Translations under genes and position numbers: made by a program | Origin: Pseudochryseolinea flava | GTDB taxonomy: Bacteria; Bacteroidota; Bacteroidia; Cytophagales; Cyclobacteriaceae | Length of the DNA: 64,000 nt | Assembly: GCF_003286915.1 (NCBI RefSeq) | Contig: NZ_QMFY01000004.1 | Span: 310,001-374,000 of the forward strand | Reading direction: 5' to 3' | Part shown: piece after piece, positions 57,001 to 64,000 of the stretch | How the letters are laid out: every line of letters begins with the position of its first letter | Numbering within the stretch: the first letter of the stretch is position 1 | Notes under the pieces: model-generated | The model's database searches: none | The model's input: only the letters and a program-made list of their open reading frames with translations | Told to the model about the DNA's origin: nothing

Positions 57001-57320
57001 GTATCGGTACGGCAACAATTACACTGACAGTTTTTGGCGAGGCCATTGTGAATAAACTAGGTCCAAAGAATTTCTTTTCGCCGAATAACAGTGGCCCGAA
57101 CGATGTTTGGTTGGTCGAAAACATTACTGACTTTCCACAATGTGCCGTTACGATTTATGATGATAAAGGCGTGAAGGTATTTGACGCTAAGCCCTATGCC
57201 AACGATTGGGACGGCAAGTTTAATGGCAAGGATTTACCAGACGGTGTATACTTTTATGTGATACGATGTGAGGGAGAGGAAAATTCTCCGAGAACCGGGA
57301 GTATCACGTTAATTAGATAA
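54066..57320 (+). CDS. FG-GAP beta-propeller adhesin with T9SS type B sorting domain
   Basis: 1084 residues. Signal peptide (LAAFAMAPGSALAQ) and an IPT/TIG domain (about 30-105; GPMEDIITLKGSNFGSVIGD). Seven FG-GAP/VCBS units with D-x-D-x-D-G calcium loops follow (about 115-480, for example DLNGDGRPDLVATEG, DVDNDRKPDVIVSR, DLDGDGKPEISFC), enough for one seven-bladed integrin-like propeller. Then come several Ig-like domains, one PKD domain (EWTFGDSQTASIQNPTHIY) and the CHU_C sorting domain (FFSPNNSGPNDVW to ITLIR). Exported by T9SS and probably a calcium-dependent surface adhesin. It starts 48 bases after the PorP-SPOR gene. Confidence 0.9.
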   Translation: MKKYRNILLYVLLILAAFAMAPGSALAQKPEIVAVDKVSGPMEDIITLKGSNFGSVIGDVEVHFGAQKGVVKTVTDQLLEVAVPPGSTHDNISVTHIPNKLTGYSSPQFLLSFSGVSPFDVTRLGPQQDFNAADGLYDHCLCDLNTDGRVDIAAANRANTNISILQNTSTGVGSINFSKSEENVNFATLQIKCGDLNGDGRPDLVATEGTTAVSDTRIFILQNNGAMNFTHQEIKLTGQLAGKIEIADLDRDGKPEIIVTDQKVNPGGGKIVILKNISNGPIVMESPVTLTVNESVSADAIAIKDLNGDHFPDIAVSQFGSSTNAIHISVNKSTPGNISFDPFTKLAIPDVVFEMKIADVDNDRKPDVIVSRVLTGQIAVYLNTTATVGGAISIVKKADLPVQTGVWGFDVGDVDGDGLVDIVSSSTTNTKISISSNQSSAGNVSFTTVEKSVTFITREMRVGDLDGDGKPEISFCSVDKPGTPASKVSILRNKSCVLPKINPERTPIAICANLLPYKLTATASKGSYYQWLKNGVQVSCGLNQYTFDVTAGTGTGVYSVKILAEGSTCASTPATGCSLESNQVDITVGAASAATFTAVADPNPLCEGGKLTLKASPTSATKYSWTGPDGFAKEGATVELDNFELKNAGTYEVFITVGTCVATRKTVVVKASSFPTFTVGYPGSNNLCEGDPAKTLTVFPSTGFNYQWKKDGANIADTDASHDVTSVSSQSGSYTVKVTSASCVGKEVETAPVVINVVKPPVAAITAPASACEGQEVSFTTTNNVGDPDYEWTFGDSQTASIQNPTHIYNNSNAGYTVTLKVSFAGACPAADTHTIEITDAPTMTISTTAPDYKICSGETITLTIANTFVDPVWSNGDTGFSTTVGDDGIFKVTAKAANGCVLTAQSTPIVKIPAANIILTAEPAKINEGETSQLNADGLLDYTWTPSETLTASNIPNPVAQPIKTTEYTVSGLDQNGCIGTATITLTVFGEAIVNKLGPKNFFSPNNSGPNDVWLVENITDFPQCAVTIYDDKGVKVFDAKPYANDWDGKFNGKDLPDGVYFYVIRCEGEENSPRTGSITLIR

Positions 57321-57448
57321 TTTTGCACCTGCAGCCGGTCGGTACTTTTTGACACCTTATCGATAACGTTACCAATAAGCAAACAATTGATAGGGAAAAC
57401 TTACATGACAAGGTTACAGAATGATACGATCGAAAATATACCGTTGGT

Positions 57449-57488
57449 AAGCCGCATTTTAGCAGGTGATTGTGTAATGCGGCTTTTA
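57449..57488 (+). terminator. Weak terminator or attenuator between adhesin genes
   Basis: Ten-base stem AAGCCGCATT / AATGCGGCTT with a 17-base loop and only four T. It lies between the two adhesin genes, so it may reduce rather than stop read-through. Confidence 0.5.
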
Positions 57489-57513
57489 AGAAGATAGACT
57501 AAAGATTAAACGT

Positions 57514-60500
57514 ATGAAAAGGTTACTGATCCTGTTCGCTTTTTTGGCGCTCGTTGCTGGGCAGGCTTACAGCCAAGAAAACACCAAGGCAAAATGTAAT
57601 AACAACTTTGACGATGACGGCGATGGTCTAGTCGATTGTTTGGATGGCGATTGTGACGGATTAAAAGATCCAAACGGTCATCCTAAGGGTTGCGAAATTC
57701 CTGGTGACAACATCGACAATGACGGCGACAATTTCATCGACTGCTATGATAAGGAGACTATACTAACTGACGAATGCGATGGATTCTTCCTTGGAACACT
57801 CGACGAATGTTCCCTGCCTCCTATGGAGTTCCCTCCTTTCGCTATGAAACTGAAGTTCAAATCTGAACCAAACAAGGCAAATCACATTAATAGGCTCATC
57901 GTTGGTGATGTTGACAAAGACGGTGTTCCGGAAATCGTCACTACACGCCGGTCCGTTGCTACCCTCGATGACAATGGTACGCCTACCGCAAGTTCTATCA
58001 ACATCCTACAAGCGCCAGCTTCCGGTACAATACTCACCACCGAAAAAGAAATCGATCTGTTTGCAAAGAATCAGATTGTAACATATGAAGATATTGCGAT
58101 GGCCGACATCAATGGTGATGGCTGCGCTGAATTTTTTGTGCTCACTAAAAGTCCTTATAAGACAATTGCATACGACTGCGCGGGGAACGAACTCTGGACA
58201 ATTAGCCACTGGGGTTATCCTGGAACCGCTGGACTTGCCGATTTCGATCATGATGGTAAAATAGAAATTTACTTCAGGACCCAAATTTATGACGCCCATA
58301 CCGGCAAGTTCATGGGTGAAAATGACATTGACAATAAAGCATCCACGTCGAGAGCAAAAAATACAAGCCAGTCGTTGGCCGTCGACATGGACGCGGCACT
58401 GAATATTACGAATAACAACCTTGAGCTTATTGCAGGATGTCGAATTTATACCGTGAACATCAATCGTCCTGCTATGACTGCAACGATCACGATGGCAAAG
58501 GAAAGAACTGAGTACAAAATTAGAACGAAAGAATCGTCTGGTAGTAGTACAAGTATTGCCGACTTCGACCAAGATGGCTACCTCGACGTGTTGGCCGTGG
58601 GCTCAAAAGACAACTATGATGATAACACAACCATTTTCTTTTGGGATGTGCGCAATGATCAACTCCAAACCTTTATCGATAAAATCGGGACTGGTGATTA
58701 CAAGAACGGGTGGAAAAACGGTGCTGGTCGTATCAACATTGCAGACATTGATGGCGATACGTTGATGAATGCCGTGTACGTGTCAGGACAGTATATGTAC
58801 GCGTTAAAAACGAATGCAACGGGATCTACTTTCACACAACTCTGGCGTGAGAATGTAGTTGAAGAGACATCTGGTTTCACTGGATGTACAATGTTCGACT
58901 TTGATGCAGACGGCAACTCTGAAATTGTGTATCGCGATGAAGATTACATTTATATCCTCACGACGGCTCCTAATGGATCAGTTACACGCACGCAACAAGC
59001 TTGTAAATCGCGAACTTCAAATGAGTATCCGATAGTAGTAGACATGGACGGCGACGGATCAACTGAAATTTGTGTCACTTGTGCCATTGATGAAACGGTC
59101 GTAGGAAGAAATCACAAGATCTGGGACGACGCCGAGGTTCGCGTATTTGAATCCGCAAACCTTCCATGGGTGCCCGCGCGTAAAGTCTGGAACCAGCACG
59201 GTTACTTCGTAGTAAACGTTAATGACAACCTGACGATTCCACGCAACCAACAGCTACACCACCTTACCTACGCTAAGAATGTAGACTGTCGTAAAGACGG
59301 CAAGTTCAAGTCGACGAAGCCGATGAACTCGTTCTTGAACCAATCGCCATTCCTCGACAACTATGGCTGTCCTTCATTCGCGACACCAAACCTTTCATGG
59401 GGTACCTTTGATAATGCGGGGAAAGTTGACATCGTAGTCGCTGCCGGAAACTGTCCAAACACAACCGTCAACATTAAAATCAAGTTTAAAAACCTTGGTG
59501 ACATTGGTATCGACGGCAAGCTCCCAATTTCCATGTATGATGGTGATCCGCTTCAAGCTGGGGCAACACTTCTCGGTACATACATCCACGATTTAACAAG
59601 CTTCAATCCTGGCGATTCAATCTCAATCAATTCCGGTATCAACTTCACCGGTCCTGGTACTGCCTTCGATTTATACATTGTATTAAATGATGCCGGTAAA
59701 CCTACCCCTACACCAATTTCATTGCCAAACACCAACATTGTTGAATGTGATTACGGCGACAACGTTAGAATGGTAAGGGTAACACCTGGTTTAGGACCAA
59801 TCGATGGTATCAAAATCCGTGGTAATCAACGATGCGGCGCCACCAGTGTAGACAATGGAGCCGTAAGAGCTTGGGTACCGCTTGCAGGTGGCTTCCGCGA
59901 TAGTACCAATTTCGATTTCTTCTGGACGGATGGAAATGTTGTTGGCGCGATTGATCACACCGGGCACATGTATAACAATCTTCCTACGGGAGACTACACG
60001 GTATTCGCTAGACATAAAACTATTGGTTGCGAAACCACTTCGAAAGTGATCACTGTTGATGAAACACCTTTGAACGTCGTCGCTACGGTGGTGAAACTGA
60101 GAGATAACGAAAACTGTAAAAACCCCAATGGTCAACTTCAGGTAAATGTTGATACAAATGGCGACGGTGTTCCGGAACCTACAGGCAAGTTCACATACCA
60201 ATGGACTAAAGGTGGTGAGACGACTGTGATCGGTGTAAGCCATTCGTTGGCCGCACTTCCGAAGGGTAACTACACCGTTACTGTAATCGACAAAGCAACA
60301 GGCTGTCCTGCTGCCGATTCAGAAACCGTTGGAGAGTCTTTCCCTCCTGTAGTGGTTACAGCAACCGCCACAGAGATTAACTGTGCTCCTGGTTCAACAG
60401 GAACTGCGTCTGCTCATGTTAGCAATAATACGGGCAACTACAATTGGTCTTGGTATAACGGTAATACCGTAAAACCAACGCCAGACGCAACAGGACATGA

Positions 60501-63500
60501 ATACACACCAATTCCTGCTGGTTTCTATACCGTTAAAGCAGAAGATAAAACGTCTAAGTGTGAGGGCACTGCTACCGTGCAAGTAAAACAAGCTGCAGGT
60601 CCTTCTATCACGGCATTAACAAAAGTTAATCACGTCGCCTGTACACCGACACCTGGTAAAGGTTCAGCTACAGTAACGGCTACAACTACCGGTGCTACTA
60701 CGATTACTTGGTTCCGTGGTCAGAATACACTCCCTGCTAATCAAGTTGGCACAGGAACAACCATCAATAATCTTGTCGCTGATATTTACACGGTGTTAGT
60801 ACAGGATGCAACTGGTTGTTCGGCAATGGATACTGTAATCGTTTTGAATAAATCAGGCGTGACTACACTCGTGCCAACAGTTAAGCACCAAGAAAAATGT
60901 CAGCCTATCGACGGTGGTGTTACTGTAGTACCACAAAGCGGCGCGGTGAGCGATTATACTTACTCATGGTATACAGGCATTTTAGTAAGCAATCCTAGAA
61001 AAATTAATGGCGTAACGGGCAACGTACTTTCCGATGTAAAAGCAGGCGCTTATACGGTTTTTGCTACACACATTTTGTCCGGATGCGTGACGCCAGCTGT
61101 TACCGTTCAAGTACAAAATCTTACGACTGCAATTACAATCAATATCGATCCTTCAACAGTTACTTATCCAAAAGATTGTAACGAACGTAAAGGTGTGATC
61201 GGTGCTGCGATTTCGGTAAATAAAAATTCAGAGCTTACCGTTCAATGGTGGTCGGATCTTGTGAGCCAAGTACCGCCTATCGACAAAGTAACCCTTGAAA
61301 GAGAGATTGGACCTGTCACAGTAAATGCAGGCTCACCATTGTCTGATGTCATCACGTCGGTTCCTGCTGGCTATTACACCATTGATGTTAACAACGTAGT
61401 TGATGGATGTAAGGCAACGAAGATCTACTTCCTCCGTGCGTTGAATACTGATTCAATGACCGTAGCTCCAGTAAACGTGACAGCATGTACTAACGGACCT
61501 GTGACTCCGAACGGAAGTATCACAGCAACACTGATTGCTAAAAACGCGGGCGTAACAGAAGATTCTTACAGATTCGAACTTTATACGCCAACCAGCGGTG
61601 CTACACCAATACAAGTTATTAATGGTCCCACCAAAGGAACGGACGATGACCTATTCACATTCTCAAATCTTCCTGTAGGTGACTACTTCATTCGCGCGGT
61701 GGATATTTCTGGAAATGGATATTGCGATTTCTTCACCGATGTAATGACAATCGAAGATCAAACCGTATTACCTACGTTCGCTTTAACATCGCTGCCGAAC
61801 ACAATTTGTTCAGGTACTGCCGATGGTTCTATCCAAGTAACAACGCAAACCGGTCCAGCCCCTTACAGCTACGAATATTTCCGTGGTAACCTTTCAGTCG
61901 ATGTGCCGCTTGGAGGATCAACGGCAAGTACTTCGTTGGGAAGTTTGGCTACAGACTTTTACACCGTCAGGATGACTGCCGATAATGGTTGCGTTGATGT
62001 CCGTTCTGTGTTCGTCGAAGAAAACACAGCGACGATCACCGCTGAATTGGATCAAGATCCGCGCCTCAATTGCGTACTTCTCGATGGCCGCATTGAAGTG
62101 ACAACAGTAACTGAAATTCCTGATAACGGAACAATACCGCCGGCATTGGCTTATAACCCAGCAAACTATTCTGTTACTTGGTTAGACTCTGTTGCTGCGC
62201 CTACTATTGTTGATTCGAATCTGGCCACCGAGAATATCTTGGAAGCAATTAACAAAGGCAGATATCACGTACAAGTGACGAATGATTACACACAATGTAA
62301 AACGTCGTTGATGTTGGTCACCGTTGAAGACGGACGTGTGTCTCCTACAGTAAATCTTACAGCATTCCGTGCGCCGACAAAATGTTTGTCAATTGAAGAC
62401 CTTAATCCTGGCGATCCTGATTTCGATCTTTATGATCCTGTATCAGGACAGTTTGCGGGATACTTAACAGTAGACCCTGCTCCTGCCGGCGGTACATATA
62501 CCTTCTTGTGGACAGGTTCTGGTCCGATTGCTAATCCAAACTTGGCAACGGTACGAACACTGGATCCTGGTGACTACACCGTTCGCGTGACCAACACGGC
62601 AAATAATTGCCCACGCACTGAAAAGTATACATTACCACAAACCGTAATGCCTGTAGTCGTGACAGCAACAAGTTCTCCCGTTACAAGCTGTATCACCCCG
62701 GATGGTGTGTTGAATGCATCGGTGTTCCCGTCTATGCAACATCACTACATCTTTAACTGGACGTCTCCGTTGGCATCATATCCCGATAGTTACCTGGTAA
62801 CAACGGCCGCTGGACCTACTACTTATACACTTACGGCTACTGATAGAAGAGATGCACAATGTGCTGCTACAACCACAGTTGTGCTGATCAATGACACAAA
62901 AGGTCCGACAGTTGAAGCCGGTGTGTTAGGAGAAGTTACGGTATGTAATGACATTCCGATTCAGCAAGACGGTTCTGCATTCGCGACTGTTACCAATGGC
63001 GCAATGATTGACTACAAATTCGAATGGTATGAAGGCGCTTTACCTGAAAGACCACTTCCGAACCCAGCTGACATGATTCCGAATGGTAACAATGCGATGG
63101 TGACTAACCTTACCGATCTTACCTACACCGTGTTTGTCACGAACTTAGTAACGGGTTGTGATAGCACTGCACAGGTAACTGTACCAAGAGTTCCGGTGTT
63201 ACCGCCAGATCCAGTTGCTGTATTGGTTGCCAAAAATACCATCTGCGACCCGACAGATCTCACAGGCGAGAATCCTGCGAATGGCGCAGTAAGAGCTTTT
63301 GTTCCAGATGAAGGCGTTTTAAATGGTGAAAATACAATTGACTACATCTTTGATTGGTCTATCGGACAGGTGGAAAACACGCCTCCTGATTCTGCAGACA
63401 ACGTTGACTTGACGTATTTGAACACAGGCTACTATTCCGTGGTCGCTACGAATCGAATCACGTTGTGTCGCTCTACCTTGAAAACTGTGTTTGTACCAAC

Positions 63501-64000
63501 TGAAACGGTAAACCCTGAATTCGTACTGGATATGGATCCTACTGTATGTATGCTCCAGACCGGAAGTATTTACCTGACTGTAACAAACAACATTGAAATC
63601 GGAAATATCGAATGGGTATACCAGGAGATTGATGGAAATAAAAATCCAATTGGAGCACCTGAAATCCTGATTGAGAATGGTCCTGTTGTGTTCGAGGCCG
63701 CAGGAGGTTTATATACAGCTACGGTTTCTACATTAGAAAACTGTAAAGCGACTGGCTCTATTATACTCGAGGCAGACATCAACCCGTTCAATGGTATCTC
63801 TAGAAATGGCGATAACAAGAACGATTACTTCCACATCGATTGTATCGACGACTTCCCTAAGAACGTCGTGAAAGTATACAACCGTGCAGGAACACTTGTC
63901 TTTGAAGGGCACAACTATAACAACACTGATGTATTGTTCGATGGTGTATCTAACAAAGGTATTAGTCCATTAGGTACGAACCTTCCAGACGGAACATACT
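57514..64000 (+). CDS. Giant SprB-like adhesin with T9SS type B sorting domain (3' end outside the window)
   Basis: Open from ATG 57514 to the window end, at least 2162 residues. Signal peptide (LILFAFLALVAGQAYSQ), then thrombospondin-type calcium loops with cysteines (NNFDDDGDGLVDCLDGDCD, NIDNDGDNFIDCYD). An FG-GAP-like propeller region follows (about 120-560; ADINGDGCAEFF, VDMDGDGSTEICV). About twelve SprB-like repeats of 80-100 residues come next, each with a C.P..G start and a Y.V.V.D..TGC end. The final visible residues (GDNKNDYFHIDC, KVYNRAGTLVFEGHNYN, LPDGTY) are the CHU_C sorting domain, so only about 15-25 residues are missing. Probable gliding or attachment adhesin partnered by the PorP-SPOR protein. 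Confidence 0.88.
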   Translation, partial: MKRLLILFAFLALVAGQAYSQENTKAKCNNNFDDDGDGLVDCLDGDCDGLKDPNGHPKGCEIPGDNIDNDGDNFIDCYDKETILTDECDGFFLGTLDECSLPPMEFPPFAMKLKFKSEPNKANHINRLIVGDVDKDGVPEIVTTRRSVATLDDNGTPTASSINILQAPASGTILTTEKEIDLFAKNQIVTYEDIAMADINGDGCAEFFVLTKSPYKTIAYDCAGNELWTISHWGYPGTAGLADFDHDGKIEIYFRTQIYDAHTGKFMGENDIDNKASTSRAKNTSQSLAVDMDAALNITNNNLELIAGCRIYTVNINRPAMTATITMAKERTEYKIRTKESSGSSTSIADFDQDGYLDVLAVGSKDNYDDNTTIFFWDVRNDQLQTFIDKIGTGDYKNGWKNGAGRINIADIDGDTLMNAVYVSGQYMYALKTNATGSTFTQLWRENVVEETSGFTGCTMFDFDADGNSEIVYRDEDYIYILTTAPNGSVTRTQQACKSRTSNEYPIVVDMDGDGSTEICVTCAIDETVVGRNHKIWDDAEVRVFESANLPWVPARKVWNQHGYFVVNVNDNLTIPRNQQLHHLTYAKNVDCRKDGKFKSTKPMNSFLNQSPFLDNYGCPSFATPNLSWGTFDNAGKVDIVVAAGNCPNTTVNIKIKFKNLGDIGIDGKLPISMYDGDPLQAGATLLGTYIHDLTSFNPGDSISINSGINFTGPGTAFDLYIVLNDAGKPTPTPISLPNTNIVECDYGDNVRMVRVTPGLGPIDGIKIRGNQRCGATSVDNGAVRAWVPLAGGFRDSTNFDFFWTDGNVVGAIDHTGHMYNNLPTGDYTVFARHKTIGCETTSKVITVDETPLNVVATVVKLRDNENCKNPNGQLQVNVDTNGDGVPEPTGKFTYQWTKGGETTVIGVSHSLAALPKGNYTVTVIDKATGCPAADSETVGESFPPVVVTATATEINCAPGSTGTASAHVSNNTGNYNWSWYNGNTVKPTPDATGHEYTPIPAGFYTVKAEDKTSKCEGTATVQVKQAAGPSITALTKVNHVACTPTPGKGSATVTATTTGATTITWFRGQNTLPANQVGTGTTINNLVADIYTVLVQDATGCSAMDTVIVLNKSGVTTLVPTVKHQEKCQPIDGGVTVVPQSGAVSDYTYSWYTGILVSNPRKINGVTGNVLSDVKAGAYTVFATHILSGCVTPAVTVQVQNLTTAITINIDPSTVTYPKDCNERKGVIGAAISVNKNSELTVQWWSDLVSQVPPIDKVTLEREIGPVTVNAGSPLSDVITSVPAGYYTIDVNNVVDGCKATKIYFLRALNTDSMTVAPVNVTACTNGPVTPNGSITATLIAKNAGVTEDSYRFELYTPTSGATPIQVINGPTKGTDDDLFTFSNLPVGDYFIRAVDISGNGYCDFFTDVMTIEDQTVLPTFALTSLPNTICSGTADGSIQVTTQTGPAPYSYEYFRGNLSVDVPLGGSTASTSLGSLATDFYTVRMTADNGCVDVRSVFVEENTATITAELDQDPRLNCVLLDGRIEVTTVTEIPDNGTIPPALAYNPANYSVTWLDSVAAPTIVDSNLATENILEAINKGRYHVQVTNDYTQCKTSLMLVTVEDGRVSPTVNLTAFRAPTKCLSIEDLNPGDPDFDLYDPVSGQFAGYLTVDPAPAGGTYTFLWTGSGPIANPNLATVRTLDPGDYTVRVTNTANNCPRTEKYTLPQTVMPVVVTATSSPVTSCITPDGVLNASVFPSMQHHYIFNWTSPLASYPDSYLVTTAAGPTTYTLTATDRRDAQCAATTTVVLINDTKGPTVEAGVLGEVTVCNDIPIQQDGSAFATVTNGAMIDYKFEWYEGALPERPLPNPADMIPNGNNAMVTNLTDLTYTVFVTNLVTGCDSTAQVTVPRVPVLPPDPVAVLVAKNTICDPTDLTGENPANGAVRAFVPDEGVLNGENTIDYIFDWSIGQVENTPPDSADNVDLTYLNTGYYSVVATNRITLCRSTLKTVFVPTETVNPEFVLDMDPTVCMLQTGSIYLTVTNNIEIGNIEWVYQEIDGNKNPIGAPEILIENGPVVFEAAGGLYTATVSTLENCKATGSIILEADINPFNGISRNGDNKNDYFHIDCIDDFPKNVVKVYNRAGTLVFEGHNYNNTDVLFDGVSNKGISPLGTNLPDGTY

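Noticed and set aside
1-64000. tRNA or rRNA genes
   Set aside because: No cloverleaf-compatible or rRNA-like sequence was noticed in the intergenic regions; a covariance scan would be needed to be certain.

Overview
The window comes from a Bacteroidota chromosome, most likely a gliding or surface-active member of the Cytophagales. The evidence is a set of type IX secretion (T9SS) type B C-terminal sorting domains paired with PorP/SprF-like outer membrane proteins, a SusC/SusD pair, many lipoproteins with a Cys lipobox, a PorT-like barrel, a DUF4302 protein, and a methionine synthase split in the way common in this phylum. No rRNA, tRNA, CRISPR array or prophage was seen.

Layout. 0-3.2 kb: a multi-PAS histidine kinase translationally coupled to a single-domain response regulator. 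3.2-9.5 kb: tRNA nucleotidyltransferase, then a leftward pair of one PKD-rich T9SS substrate and its PorP/SprF partner. 9.8-13.6 kb: a leftward run of small, mostly uncharacterised genes, two of them frame-broken, with one 59-residue membrane protein. 14.1-22.5 kb: SusC, SusD, a HExxH metallohydrolase lipoprotein and a DUF4302 lipoprotein in tight order, then a 14-bp tandem array and an acidic Calx-beta-like lipoprotein. 23.2-26.3 kb: two tandem paralogous beta-helix lipoproteins, each with its own terminator. 26.7-34.6 kb: SGNH hydrolase, DUF6232 membrane protein, HD hydrolase, Gly/Tyr/Arg-rich BON protein, LspA, lipocalin-like protein, PBP1A and Dps. 34.9-45.4 kb: DUF2267 and AsmA-like pair, CysE-CysM, GreA-like factor, small secreted proteins, zinc peptidase, response regulator, K+/H+ antiporter, NUDIX hydrolase and a TPR-HisKA protein lacking an ATPase. 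45.4-50.7 kb: methionine operon under a SAM-I riboswitch, reading homocysteine methyltransferase, MetH core, an inverted-repeat-bounded four-helix-bundle insertion, MetF. 50.8-64 kb: Ppx/GppA, a PorT-like barrel, then a rightward T9SS locus of a PorP/SprF-SPOR-like fusion, a 1084-residue beta-propeller adhesin and a giant adhesin running off the window end.

Main points. The four-helix-bundle (23S intervening-sequence type) gene lies between metH and metF and is enclosed by near-identical 36-bp inverted repeats, so it looks like a small mobile unit. The PorP/SprF protein at 52.7 kb carries a C-terminal SPOR-like module that could tie the T9SS adhesin system to peptidoglycan. Three genes (10272-10726, 11535-12103, 46430-46788) are each readable only if one lost base is restored. 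They are either decaying genes or homopolymer errors in the assembly.
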